Origin: UBA7374 sp049890275
Lineage (GTDB): Bacteria > Verrucomicrobiota > Verrucomicrobiia > Opitutales > Coraliomargaritaceae
Assembly: GCA_049890275.1 (NCBI GenBank)
Contig: JBMHBT010000008.1
Location: 124,001-188,000, forward strand
Reading direction: 5' to 3'
Length of the DNA: 64,000 nucleotides
In this document: piece after piece, positions 8,561 through 17,756 of the stretch
Position numbering within the stretch: the stretch's first letter is position 1
How the letters are laid out: every line of letters begins with the position of its first letter
The notes under the pieces: model-generated
What the model saw: only the letters and a program-made list of their open reading frames with translations
Told to the model about the DNA's origin: nothing
Database searches by the model: none
Made by a program: the position numbers and the translations under genes

Positions 8561-8914
8561 TCAGGGCTTTTTTGTCGCTCGCTCGCAACCATAGGTAGCC
8601 AGCATCTCTTCAATCATAGACGATAGATTCTCCAGAGCCAGCCCTCCTGAACCAGCCTCCGCCACACAACTGAGGTAGTTAATTCGGTCCCCCACCGGAA
8701 GGACCAGCCCCCGCTCCTCGAGCCAGTCAGCCAAGACACACTGTGCTTCAACCCAATCCACAAGTCCAAATACACTTTCATCCACGGCAAAAAGAAATTC
8801 TTTCAATAATACCTCTTCAGGAAATGACTCCAACACAGAGGCCAGCAAGTTCGGCTGACCACTCAACTGCTGTTTCAAACGTCTTTTCAAAGGGGTCACA
8901 CAATCATCGGACAT
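8561..8914 (-). CDS. Hypothetical protein, acidic and helical
   Basis: I do not recognise this 117-residue protein. It starts at ATG 8914 (MSDDCVTPLKRRL) and appears soluble, helical and acidic, with five scattered Leu/Glu-rich helices and no membrane segment. An upstream extension to 9049 is open but overlaps the divergent NUDIX gene and is compositionally different, so I reject it. It is the first gene of the apparent minus-strand unit with mgtE and the MazG-like gene. Confidence 0.6.
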   Translation of the reverse strand: MSDDCVTPLKRRLKQQLSGQPNLLASVLESFPEEVLLKEFLFAVDESVFGLVDWVEAQCVLADWLEERGLVLPVGDRINYLSCVAEAGSGGLALENLSSMIEEMLATYGCERATKKP

Positions 8915-9018
8915 GCCCAATACCTGCTGAAAACAGAGCCGTTTGACAAACATACATTTTAATATGTGCGATTCCAGTCTTGCCCCCAAACAAGACCGTG
9001 CTTGCTTGGAAGCTGCAC

Positions 9019-9480
9019 ATGCGAACCATACGAACAGCCGCCCGGGCACTCATTATTAAAAATAAAAAAGTGCTCACCATAAAGATGCGCGATAAAACAG
9101 GCATCTTTTACATTCTACCGGGAGGTGGACAGGAACACGGAGAAACCCTTGAAGAAGGCTTACAGAGAGAATGCCTCGAAGAACTCGGCGCTCATGTAAA
9201 AGTGGGCAAACTTCTCTACCTGCGCGAATATATCGGTAAAAACCATGAGTTTCGTGACACTCATAGCAATTTTCACCAAGTAGAAAGCGTGTTCAGCTGT
9301 GAACTTTCAGACCCAGAAGCTGTCGGCAGAGGCACAAACCACGACAAAAAACAAATTGGAATTGAATGGATCCCGCTTGTTGAAATGCCCCAACGTCGCT
9401 TTCTTCCCCAAGCCATTAAGTCCGCTTTCAATGAATTCGGATTTCAGCCACAAGCCCACTATCTCGGCGATATTAACTAG
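9019..9480 (+). CDS. NUDIX hydrolase
   Basis: A 153-residue NUDIX-fold protein. The Nudix box is complete: GGGQEHGE, seven residues, then RECLEELG, matching GX5EX7REUXEEXGU. Start ATG 9019 gives the usual beta-strand (RTAARALIIKNKKVL) directly; a TTG at 8980 would add 13 residues. The substrate is not predictable from the box. It opens a plus-strand run, with rodA beginning 26 bp after its stop. Confidence 0.88.
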   Translation: MRTIRTAARALIIKNKKVLTIKMRDKTGIFYILPGGGQEHGETLEEGLQRECLEELGAHVKVGKLLYLREYIGKNHEFRDTHSNFHQVESVFSCELSDPEAVGRGTNHDKKQIGIEWIPLVEMPQRRFLPQAIKSAFNEFGFQPQAHYLGDIN

Positions 9481-9506
9481 TTAGGTACCACCGCGGCAGA
9501 CAAATC

Positions 9507-10757
9507 ATGAGCGTTTACAGCCGCATTTTTAATAAGCAGTACCAGAGCCTGATGCATCCGACCGATCGTATTCGATTCGACTGGGTCAATCCTCTGTGTA
9601 TTTTACTTCTTTGTGCCATCGGTGTTCTCTTTATCTATTCGGCACAATATACCAATGGAGGCAATGACTGGAAAAAACAGCTCCTTTGGGTCGGGATGGG
9701 ATTTGGTCTTTATTCAATCATCGCATTTCTAAATTATGAAATCTTTCTTCGTTTTGCTCATTTCCTCTATGCTGCAGGTATTCTGGGCCTCCTGCTCGCT
9801 ACCAAAATCAGTCCCTTGAGTGTCGAAATGATGGGCGCGCGACGTTGGGTCGATGTCGGTATCACCGTTGTCCAACCAGCGGAAGCCGCAAAAATTGGAA
9901 CACTCATCATGGCGGCCAGCATCCTTGCCCGCTCCGAAGTTGGTTCTATTGCTGATTCCATCGTCGTACTGATTAAAATCGCAGCCGTTTTTTTACTCCC
10001 TATGCTGTTGATTTTCCTGCAACCCGACCTAGGGTCGTCACTTGTCTTTCCACCAATGATCTTCGCCTTGCTATATGTTTCCCGTTTATCGGAGAAATTC
10101 TTCCTCGCTGCCTTTGCCCTATTTGCTTTGGCCGTAGCGGTTTTGGCAGTCGATATAAACGGATACAGCAAACACCTGAAACTTCACCGTGAAGGTGCTG
10201 CCGACCAAATATCCACAAGTGGTGAATTCACATCCATCCTCCCCATCCACAACTACCAACGCGACCGAATACTCACTTTCATCGCACCTGAAGTTGTGGA
10301 TCCCGAGGGCACCGGTGCCAGCTGGAATGCAAAGCAAGCCAAAATCTCTGCCGCCACTGGCGGTGCTACGGGAAAAGGCTTACTTAAAGGCACCCAAGCA
10401 CAACTCGGCTACCTCCCACAGGCGGTAGCCCACAATGACTTTATCTTCTCCGTTGTTGCGGAGGAGACAGGCTTTCTAGGAAGCGCGTTCGTAGTCGGGC
10501 TGTTTTGCCTGATGGTCGCCAACGGCATGCGTATTGCCGGACTCTCAAAAGATCGTTTCGGAATGCAACTGGCCGTTGGGGTCAGTTTACTATTCCTGGT
10601 ACATTTTTTCATCAATATTGGCATGACCATCGGCATCACACCGATTACCGGACTACCGCTTCCATTCCTCAGTTATGGAGGCTCCTTTGTTTTGAGCTGC
10701 TTTTTCCTGCAAGGACTCGTACAAAGCGTTTACCGGTACCGAAAGGATTATCACTGA
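9507..10757 (+). CDS. rodA: Rod-shape-determining SEDS glycosyltransferase RodA
   Basis: A 416-residue polytopic membrane protein of the SEDS family, which polymerises lipid II into glycan strands together with a class B PBP during cell elongation. About ten membrane helices are visible. Family marks include IYSAQ in helix 1, the AAKIG segment after a conserved QPAE, LQPDLGSS, and the C-terminal TGLPLPFLSYGGS. Its large periplasmic loop (about 225-290) carries the expected conserved region. The usual neighbours mreBCD and mrdA are not in the window; it is followed by an RNase E/G gene. Confidence 0.93.
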   Translation: MSVYSRIFNKQYQSLMHPTDRIRFDWVNPLCILLLCAIGVLFIYSAQYTNGGNDWKKQLLWVGMGFGLYSIIAFLNYEIFLRFAHFLYAAGILGLLLATKISPLSVEMMGARRWVDVGITVVQPAEAAKIGTLIMAASILARSEVGSIADSIVVLIKIAAVFLLPMLLIFLQPDLGSSLVFPPMIFALLYVSRLSEKFFLAAFALFALAVAVLAVDINGYSKHLKLHREGAADQISTSGEFTSILPIHNYQRDRILTFIAPEVVDPEGTGASWNAKQAKISAATGGATGKGLLKGTQAQLGYLPQAVAHNDFIFSVVAEETGFLGSAFVVGLFCLMVANGMRIAGLSKDRFGMQLAVGVSLLFLVHFFINIGMTIGITPITGLPLPFLSYGGSFVLSCFFLQGLVQSVYRYRKDYH

Positions 10758-10847
10758 TCCAATATTCCGCTAAACGCAGAGAATATACCTGCAAGAACAG
10801 CGTCAGACAAGTGGGAGCTCCGGCTAAAACCGGAAATCACACGACCA

Positions 10848-12587
10848 ATGCAAGACAATACAACTAAAAATAATTCTCACGATGAGCATAAAGAAGCACT
10901 CGCCTCTGCGCCCAAAGAAAAAAAAGCCAAGCGAATCGACCAAAGACAGCTCAAAGATGATGCCATCAAGCGCGCAAAATCACGCCCTTTAGTGACCCGC
11001 ATAATCAGCGCGATAAAGAACGAAAAAAAACCGTACTCAGAACTGATTATTAACTCTGAACCGCTCGAAAAGCGGGTCGCACAATTAAACGAAGGTATCC
11101 TCGAAAAATTTGAGGTGGAGCGATCTGGAGAGGTTCACGAAGTCGGAGCCATTTTTAAAGGCAAGATTCAGAACCTAGAACCCGGACTAAAAGCCGCATT
11201 TGTCGATATTGGTCAGCCCAAGAATGCTTTCCTCCACTACTGGGACATTCTCCCAGCAGCGAGCGATAATACAATTGAGGTGGTTCGCGATAATAAATCG
11301 CAACAACAACGTGACCGCGAAAACAAGAAAGTTTCGATCAAAGATATACCTGAGTTGTACCCCATCGGCACGGAGATCGTCGTTCAAGTCACAAAAGGGC
11401 AGATCGGCACGAAAGGACCGCGTACCACAACGAATATTGCTCTACCGGGACGCTTTCTCGTCCTCATGCCCCACTCCGGGACACTCGGCATCTCCCGAAA
11501 GATCGAGGATAAACAAGAGCGCAATCGCTTAAAGGGCATCCTTCGCAAACTCACCCTGCCCGAGGGCATGGGAATAATTGTTCGTACCGCCGGAGAGGGT
11601 AAAAAAGCCCGCTACTTTATCCGCGATCTGCACATCCTACTCAAACGCTGGGAATCCATTACCGAGCGTATGGATAAGGCCAAGAAACCAGCCTGTCTCT
11701 ATGTCGAGCCCGACCTTGTAGGACGCACCGTTCGCGATTTCCTCACCGAAGAAGTTGACCGAGTAATGGTCGATCGCAGAGAAGACTACGAAAGTATCAT
11801 CGCTGAAGTCGGAAAGATCTCGCCCCGTTCGAAATCTAAAATCCAACTCTTTGAGGAAAATATCCCTGTCTTTGAACGCTTCAATATTGAACGGCAAATC
11901 GAGCAGACCTTCATGCGCTGTGTACCGTTGCCTTCCGGTGGAGAAATCGTAATTGAAGAAACCGAGGCCCTGATCTCCATTGACGTCAATACCGGCTCCC
12001 ATAAAAACAAGAACAAAGACGGCAAAAACTTCATTCTCCAGGTGAATCTGGAGGCGGCCACTGAGATGGCTCGGCAAATGAGACTTCGTAATATTGGCGG
12101 TCTTGTCATCATGGACTTCATCGACATGAAGTCGAAAAAGGATCGTAATGCTGTACTCCAGCGTATGCGACGGGAAATGGCCCGAGACAAAGCAAAGAGC
12201 CATATCCTACCGATCTCTACCCTCGGCATCATGCAGATGACCCGTCAGCGACAGACCGAAAGTCACTCCAGCGGCATCAAAGTGGATTGCCCCTATTGCA
12301 GTGGCCGAGGCTCGGTCAAATCACCGCGTACCATGAGCATCGAAATTCAGCGACGAATCATCAGCATCATACGCCACGTTCGCTTGCGTGATGGAGACGA
12401 TAAGGAAGTACAACTGCGGGTACTTCTAAACCCGGCAAACCTGGAGCGATTGCGCAACGAAGACGAAGACCTACTCCTAGAGATAGAACAGTCTTATGGT
12501 GCCGCCCTCTCTTTCATCGCTGATCACGTATACCACGTCGAAAACTTCAAAATTATTAATGTCGAGACCGGGCAGGAAGAACGCTGA
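10848..12587 (+). CDS. Ribonuclease E/G family endoribonuclease
   Basis: A 579-residue Rne/Rng-type RNase acting in mRNA decay and RNA maturation. Residues 1-60 form a charged Lys-rich extension. The catalytic core then runs from IINSEPLEKRVAQL, through an S1 domain (about 100-185) interrupted by a charged insertion (about 140-165), to the Mg2+-binding aspartates D379 (SIDVNTG) and D423 (MDFIDM). The Zn-link CPYC is at 481-484. There is no long C-terminal degradosome scaffold, so it resembles RNase G more than E. coli RNase E. It lies 90 bp after rodA. Confidence 0.93.
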   Translation: MQDNTTKNNSHDEHKEALASAPKEKKAKRIDQRQLKDDAIKRAKSRPLVTRIISAIKNEKKPYSELIINSEPLEKRVAQLNEGILEKFEVERSGEVHEVGAIFKGKIQNLEPGLKAAFVDIGQPKNAFLHYWDILPAASDNTIEVVRDNKSQQQRDRENKKVSIKDIPELYPIGTEIVVQVTKGQIGTKGPRTTTNIALPGRFLVLMPHSGTLGISRKIEDKQERNRLKGILRKLTLPEGMGIIVRTAGEGKKARYFIRDLHILLKRWESITERMDKAKKPACLYVEPDLVGRTVRDFLTEEVDRVMVDRREDYESIIAEVGKISPRSKSKIQLFEENIPVFERFNIERQIEQTFMRCVPLPSGGEIVIEETEALISIDVNTGSHKNKNKDGKNFILQVNLEAATEMARQMRLRNIGGLVIMDFIDMKSKKDRNAVLQRMRREMARDKAKSHILPISTLGIMQMTRQRQTESHSSGIKVDCPYCSGRGSVKSPRTMSIEIQRRIISIIRHVRLRDGDDKEVQLRVLLNPANLERLRNEDEDLLLEIEQSYGAALSFIADHVYHVENFKIINVETGQEER

Positions 12588-12618
12588 CTAGAAGCACCCC
12601 TTCGACTCCCAGACATCC

Positions 12619-13794
12619 GTGAAAATCCTAGCGGCATTCGATAAATACAAAGAATCGATGACAGCCGAACAGGCCTGTTCTATCGCCGCTCATGCCGCTA
12701 GGAAGATCCACGGATCCGACTGTGAAATCATAGAATCGCCACTAACAGACGGGGGTGAAGGCTTTTGTGCAATTTTAACAAAAGCCGCCTCCGGAAAGGT
12801 TGAAAGCCATACCGTCATTGGTCCACTCGGTCAACCAGTACGCGCTCCGATTGGATGGGTCTCCTCCAGTGAACTCCCCTGCACCGTTTTAAATCGCTTG
12901 GGCAATTGCCCCGGGAGGCTCGCCATTATTGAAATGGCCTCCGCCGCTGGGCTCCAACAAGTACCACCGGAAAAAAGACACCCAAGTCAGACTACGACCT
13001 GGGGCGTCGGCCAACTCATACGTATCGCTGCGGAGCAAGGGGCTGGGGCCATTCTTCTGGGTATCGGCGGCAGTGCCACCAGCGATCTTGGACTGGGCGC
13101 ATTGGAAGCGCTCGGCATAGAGTTTCCTCCGACCAAGCAAGTAACTCCTGGAAAGTGGCCACAAATCCAAAAGATAACCGGCTATATCCAATCGCCTCTT
13201 CCCCCGATTTACATTGCCTGTGATGTGGACAACCCGCTGCTGGGTCATAACGGAGCCGCCAGTATTTACGGCCCACAAAAAGGTTTGTTACCGAATGAAG
13301 TCGCTTCCTTCGAAGAACAATCCGATCGACTCTCGACTCGGCTCTGTCAGCACTTCGGACATGATTTGTCCATTCGGGAAATCCCTGGAAGCGGTGCGGC
13401 GGGTGGTCTCGGTTTTGGCCTCCATGCTGCCTGTGGAGCCGAGTTTCTTCCCGGATTCGACCTAGTCCAATCTTGGCTCGATCTGGAAATGCAGATTGCC
13501 CTTTCCGATCTTGTTTTAACGGGCGAGGGATGCTTTGACCAAAGCTCCCTCTCCGGCAAAGGCCCCTTTGCTCTTCTCGAGCTTGCGGAAAAAGCAGGGA
13601 CACCCGTCCATCTCCTACCCGGTAGAGTCGAATCAGGTGTCGCCACCCGAGTACAGATTCGTTTCCCGGGCATCCGGGTAACTGCAATCACCTCTGATGA
13701 ATACCCGCTGGCTCAGGCACTCGCAGAAGGACCTGAGAATCTATCGCAGACAGTCACGAGAATCCTTCAAGAGCGGCCACCCAATGCATCCTGA
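12619..13794 (+). CDS. Glycerate kinase (GlxK/GarK family)
   Basis: A 391-residue class II-type glycerate kinase that phosphorylates D-glycerate to 2- or 3-phosphoglycerate. It begins at a GTG codon with the family N-terminus KILAAFDKYKESMTA. Further marks are the substrate loop ESPLTDGGEGF, the glycine-rich GIGGSATSDLG, GSGAAGGLGFGL and LTGEGCFDQSSLSGK near the C-terminus. It sits 31 bp after the RNase gene and overlaps the start of the next gene by 11 bp. Confidence 0.9.
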   Translation: MKILAAFDKYKESMTAEQACSIAAHAARKIHGSDCEIIESPLTDGGEGFCAILTKAASGKVESHTVIGPLGQPVRAPIGWVSSSELPCTVLNRLGNCPGRLAIIEMASAAGLQQVPPEKRHPSQTTTWGVGQLIRIAAEQGAGAILLGIGGSATSDLGLGALEALGIEFPPTKQVTPGKWPQIQKITGYIQSPLPPIYIACDVDNPLLGHNGAASIYGPQKGLLPNEVASFEEQSDRLSTRLCQHFGHDLSIREIPGSGAAGGLGFGLHAACGAEFLPGFDLVQSWLDLEMQIALSDLVLTGEGCFDQSSLSGKGPFALLELAEKAGTPVHLLPGRVESGVATRVQIRFPGIRVTAITSDEYPLAQALAEGPENLSQTVTRILQERPPNAS

Positions 13795-14410
13795 GGAAAA
13801 AGAACTGGTAGAAATCAAAACCCGTCGGATTCGTCGGGTTAAAAAATGGCTTCGCCCCCTACCTCGAAGAGCAAACATCCACCGCTATCCGATACTGCGT
13901 CACTTCTCTAAAGCAGCGAAAAAGCGAATCTACCTTTGGAGCTTCCGCACGGAGAATGTCTTACCCTCCATCTACATAGGTAGTGTCCTAACCTTTCTTC
14001 CCATCTACGGACTGCAAATACCACTTGCTCTGCTTTTTGCCCTCATCCTGCGCTCCAACCTTCCCATATTCGTCAGCCTTCAACTCATCACAAATCCTTT
14101 CACCGTCCTACCCATCTGGTTCGCCCTATTTCAAATCGGACACCACGCTCTCTCTCTCTTTGGTATGGAGACCTTACCACTCGGAAAAACGGATCTGGAA
14201 CTCGTCATGCAAAGCGTAAAAGAAGGCATTTGGATGCAACAAATCGAGCGTATGATCAGTGTCTTTGCCCAAATAACCCTCGGATCCCTCATTATTGGGC
14301 TCTTCCTCGGCCTCGTTCTCAGTAATATTTACCGAATTGCTGCACAATACACTCAAAAAAGCTACACCCGTCTGCGGGAACGTATTGAAGCTCGACGCAA
14401 CCAAAACTAA
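13784..14410 (+). CDS. DUF2062 membrane protein
   Basis: A 208-residue integral membrane protein. ATG 13784 is preferred over the open frame back to 13697, because the latter overlaps glycerate kinase by nearly 100 bp. A basic N-terminus (about 1-45) leads to three or four hydrophobic segments. The centre reads SIYIGSVLTFLPIYGLQIPLA and LITNPFTVLPIW, the DUF2062 signature (small-xxx-G-x-F...P-x-x-G-x-Q...NP-x-T). The function of the family is unknown; it often sits near envelope genes, as here with namZ and rodA. Confidence 0.82.
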   Translation: MHPEEKELVEIKTRRIRRVKKWLRPLPRRANIHRYPILRHFSKAAKKRIYLWSFRTENVLPSIYIGSVLTFLPIYGLQIPLALLFALILRSNLPIFVSLQLITNPFTVLPIWFALFQIGHHALSLFGMETLPLGKTDLELVMQSVKEGIWMQQIERMISVFAQITLGSLIIGLFLGLVLSNIYRIAAQYTQKSYTRLRERIEARRNQN

Positions 14411-14428
14411 TCGACTCTACACACCTTC

Positions 14429-15673
14429 ATGAACAAACGATTCGCCCTTATATCCCTACTCTGTCTATTTTTCATCAACCTGATCCATGCTGAAGGTTTC
14501 CTCTTGGGTATCGACGTACTCGAGCGTAGCGGCTTCCGCGCAATCGCCGGTAAGCGAGTCGGCCTGCTCACTCACCCGGCTGGGGTGAATGGTCAAGGCA
14601 TCAGTACCATTGATGTCTTACGACGCGCTAAGAACGTTCAGCTCATCGCTCTCTTTGGTCCTGAACACGGAATTTATGGAGACGAAAAAGCAAATGTTCC
14701 CGTACTGGATCGAATCGACAGAAGGACTGGCTTACCCGTCTATTCCCTCTACGGAAAATATCGTCGGCCCACCCAATCCATGCTCGCTGGCCTCGATGCT
14801 CTGGTCATTGACCTACAAGATATCGGTGTTCGCTCCTACACCTATATTAGCTGTATGCGCTATGCAATGGAAGCGTGCTTTGAAGCGGGAATAGAAGTCG
14901 TCATCCTCGACCGTCCAAATCCACTCGGTGGTCAAAAAGTCGATGGCCCACCACTCGACCGCGAATGGCGTAGCTATGTCGGCGCCTTTCATGTACCCTA
15001 TGTACATGGCTTGACCATCGGTGAGCTCGCACGCATGGCAAAAGCCAATGACGGTTGGATGGAAGTAAGCAATACTCAGCGGCGTACCGGCAAGCTTACC
15101 GTTGTCCCCATGCAAGGCTGGCGACGGAATATGCTCTGGACCCACACTGGCTTAAAGTGGGTTCCGACTTCTCCATACATACCGAATCTTTCCGCCGTAC
15201 TGGGCTATGCGATGACAGGACTCGGTGCACAGGAGGGTAAATTTAGCCATGGAATCGGAACACCCTACCCATTTCGCTTTCTCCGCTATACAGGCAAGAC
15301 AGCAGCAGAAATTAAAGATGCGTTGCAACGCAGAGGAATCCCCGGACTAGGCTACAAAATCATTCAGACAAAAACAAAAGCCGGATACCCAATCGAGGGA
15401 GTTTATCTCTTTGCCGCTGACTGGCAGCAGCTGCGCCCAACAGAAGTCAGCTTCCACATGATGCAGCTAGCGGCACAGTGGGCCGCACCTCAAAACCCAT
15501 TTGCCCAAGCAAAAAATGTCTCCCTCTTTAATAAACACGTAGGCAGCACTGCCTGGTGGGAAGAAATCAGCTTACGAGGCAGAAATGCACGAGTACAGGC
15601 CTTCATCGACCGCTGGACCGCCCAAGCCCAAAGCTTTAAAAAAGAAAGTCAGCGCTTTTGGCTCTATCGATAG
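14429..15673 (+). CDS. Exo-beta-N-acetylmuramidase NamZ-like (DUF1343)
   Basis: A 414-residue exported protein with a 21-residue signal peptide (cleavage near LIHA-EG). It shows the DUF1343 hallmarks: GKRVGLLTHPAGV, ALFGPEHGIYGD, DLQDIGVRSYTYI, VILDRPNPLGG, PYVHGLTIGEL and a conserved MQGWRR region. Characterised members (NamZ, GH171) remove terminal MurNAc from peptidoglycan fragments, so a role in cell-wall recycling is likely. It is the last gene of the NUDIX-rodA-rne run and converges on clpX with a 10-bp gap. Confidence 0.88.
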   Translation: MNKRFALISLLCLFFINLIHAEGFLLGIDVLERSGFRAIAGKRVGLLTHPAGVNGQGISTIDVLRRAKNVQLIALFGPEHGIYGDEKANVPVLDRIDRRTGLPVYSLYGKYRRPTQSMLAGLDALVIDLQDIGVRSYTYISCMRYAMEACFEAGIEVVILDRPNPLGGQKVDGPPLDREWRSYVGAFHVPYVHGLTIGELARMAKANDGWMEVSNTQRRTGKLTVVPMQGWRRNMLWTHTGLKWVPTSPYIPNLSAVLGYAMTGLGAQEGKFSHGIGTPYPFRFLRYTGKTAAEIKDALQRRGIPGLGYKIIQTKTKAGYPIEGVYLFAADWQQLRPTEVSFHMMQLAAQWAAPQNPFAQAKNVSLFNKHVGSTAWWEEISLRGRNARVQAFIDRWTAQAQSFKKESQRFWLYR

Positions 15674-15683
15674 AAGCCTCAAA

Positions 15684-17051
15684 TCAAGCGGCGTCTGCCG
15701 GAGTATCTGCCGACGAACCGTCCGAGCTCTTTGACGACTTCGACTTATCCGCAGTAATCATTTTCGGCTGACCTCGGCCTTCGACGACCGCACGGTTGAT
15801 AACCACCTCGGCAACCGATTCAGCCTGCGGAAGATCATACATCAGATCCAGCATTATACGCTCCATAATCGCACGCAGCGCCCGTGCTCCCGTCTTAAGC
15901 GCAATCGCTTTTTCCGCAATGGCGCGTACCGCATCGCGCGTAAAGCGCAGTTTCACACCTTCCATCAGCAACAACTTGCTGTACTGCTTGGTCAAAGCAT
16001 TCGTAGTGTTTTTCAAAATATGCTCGAGATCTTCAATCGACAGCTCATCCAACACCGCAACCATCGGTAAACGACCGATGAATTCCGGTATCATACCGAA
16101 ATGGACCAGGTCTTCGGGTTGTATCTGGCGCAATAATTCACTCACCGGAATATCCTTTTGAGACTCCTTATCGACGGTGTTGAAACCCATCGCTTTGGCA
16201 CCGACCCGATCCTTAATAATCTTTTCCAAGCCGACAAATGCGCCTCCGCAAATAAACAAAATATTCGAAGTATCTAGCTGAATATACTCTTGATTCGGGT
16301 GCTTGCGTCCTCCCTTTGGCGGTACATTACAAGTAGTACCCTCAAGAATCTTCAACAATGCCTGTTGCACACCCTCTCCGGATACATCACGCGTGATCGA
16401 TACATTGTCTGTCTTGCGCCCGATCTTATCAATCTCATCTACATAGATGATCCCACACTCCGCCTTCTTTACATCGAAATCGGCAGTCTGCAACAGGCGC
16501 AGGATGATGTTTTCCACATCCTCTCCGACATAGCCGGCTTCTGTTAGTGTTGTAGCGTCTGCAATCGCAAAAGGAACTCCCAAAATCTCAGCCAGCGTGC
16601 GGGCCAAAAGTGTCTTACCGCTACCGGTCGGCCCGAGTAATAAAATATTACTCTTCTCTATCTGCACATCTCCGTAGGCTTCATCCAATTCTGCAAATTC
16701 TTCTGAAGCCTCGATTCGATCTTCGGAGCGCAGTCGTTTGTAGTGATTGTAAACCGCAACAGCCAACGCACGCTTCGCATAGTTTTGGCTGATGATATGT
16801 TCATCCAGGTGGGCTTTGATCTCTCCCGGCTTGACCAAATTAAAGCAACGCTCACTTGAAGTTTCCGTCGAGGAGGACTCTCTTTCCTCTGCTTCAGGAG
16901 CCGCACCCAACTCACGATCAATGATCGTCTTACAAACAGTCACACAAGAATCACAGATATGAAAACCAGCAGGCCCGGCTATCATCTTTCGTACTTCATC
17001 GTGCGCCTTTCCACAAAAGGAACAGATCGTCATGCGAGTCGATTTAGCCAT
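15684..17051 (-). CDS. clpX: ATP-dependent Clp protease ATP-binding subunit ClpX
   Basis: A 455-residue AAA+ unfoldase. The N-terminal zinc-binding domain has CSFC (10-13) and CDSC (33-36), and Walker A is GPTGSGKT at 140-147. Walker B is IIYVDEIDKI at about 201-210. The RKH-like pore region and GAR (RALRAIMERIM) sensor-2 helix are present. The C-terminus carries a Lys/Ser-rich tail of about 30 residues, longer than in E. coli. It is the last gene of tig-clpP-clpX, 29 bp after clpP. It feeds unfolded substrates to ClpP. Confidence 0.97.
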   Translation of the reverse strand: MAKSTRMTICSFCGKAHDEVRKMIAGPAGFHICDSCVTVCKTIIDRELGAAPEAEERESSSTETSSERCFNLVKPGEIKAHLDEHIISQNYAKRALAVAVYNHYKRLRSEDRIEASEEFAELDEAYGDVQIEKSNILLLGPTGSGKTLLARTLAEILGVPFAIADATTLTEAGYVGEDVENIILRLLQTADFDVKKAECGIIYVDEIDKIGRKTDNVSITRDVSGEGVQQALLKILEGTTCNVPPKGGRKHPNQEYIQLDTSNILFICGGAFVGLEKIIKDRVGAKAMGFNTVDKESQKDIPVSELLRQIQPEDLVHFGMIPEFIGRLPMVAVLDELSIEDLEHILKNTTNALTKQYSKLLLMEGVKLRFTRDAVRAIAEKAIALKTGARALRAIMERIMLDLMYDLPQAESVAEVVINRAVVEGRGQPKMITADKSKSSKSSDGSSADTPADAA

Positions 17052-17080
17052 ATAAATACACTTTCAAAGAGATCCGGGTC

Positions 17081-17674
17081 TTAGCTCGGCTTGTTTTCAA
17101 TTACCTTGTCGACGATTCCGTACTCCTTCGCTTCCTCAGCAGTCAGATAAAAATCTCGATCCGAATCTGCAGCCACTTCCTCCGCAGTCTTGTTGGTGTG
17201 CGAAGCGATCAATTCATTCATGCGCTGGCGCCAGCGAAGGATCTCACGAGCAGCAATTGAAATATCGGAGGTTTGCCCACCGGCTCCACCGGATGGTTGA
17301 TGCATCATAACGCGACTGTTCGGCAGGGCATAACGCTTGCCTTCCGTACCGGCAGCCAGAAGAAGAGTCGCCATACTGGCTGCCTGACCGACACAATACG
17401 TGACCACGTCGCATTGCAGGAATTTGATTGTGTCATAGATGGCCATCCCATCCGTTACGCTACCCCCCGGTGAATTAATGTAGAGGCTGATATCCTTCTT
17501 CGGATCCTCCATCTGCAAAAAAAGCAGTTGGGCAATCACAGCATTGGCCACGAAGTCGTTGATCGGCGTGCCGATAAAAATGATCCGGTCGCGCAATAGG
17601 CGACTGTAAATATCCCAGGCACGCTCAGTGCGTCCCTCGCGTTCATAAACAGTTGGTAATGGTACGTAGCTCAC
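17081..17674 (-). CDS. clpP: ATP-dependent Clp protease proteolytic subunit ClpP
   Basis: A 197-residue serine peptidase subunit that begins at a GTG codon. The catalytic triad is Ser100 (GQAASMA), His125 (MMHQPSGG) and Asp174 (DRDFYL). An N-terminal axial-loop region (MSYVPLPTVYEREGR) is present and there is no long propeptide. The order tig-clpP-clpX in one direction matches the classical proteostasis operon. Confidence 0.97.
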   Translation of the reverse strand: MSYVPLPTVYEREGRTERAWDIYSRLLRDRIIFIGTPINDFVANAVIAQLLFLQMEDPKKDISLYINSPGGSVTDGMAIYDTIKFLQCDVVTYCVGQAASMATLLLAAGTEGKRYALPNSRVMMHQPSGGAGGQTSDISIAAREILRWRQRMNELIASHTNKTAEEVAADSDRDFYLTAEEAKEYGIVDKVIENKPS

Positions 17675-17756
17675 AATAAATATAGGTTCAACTCAGCATA
17701 CAGATCTCCCCCAACAGAGCAACTGCAATTGCCGATTCTGTCATTTGAGAATCCAC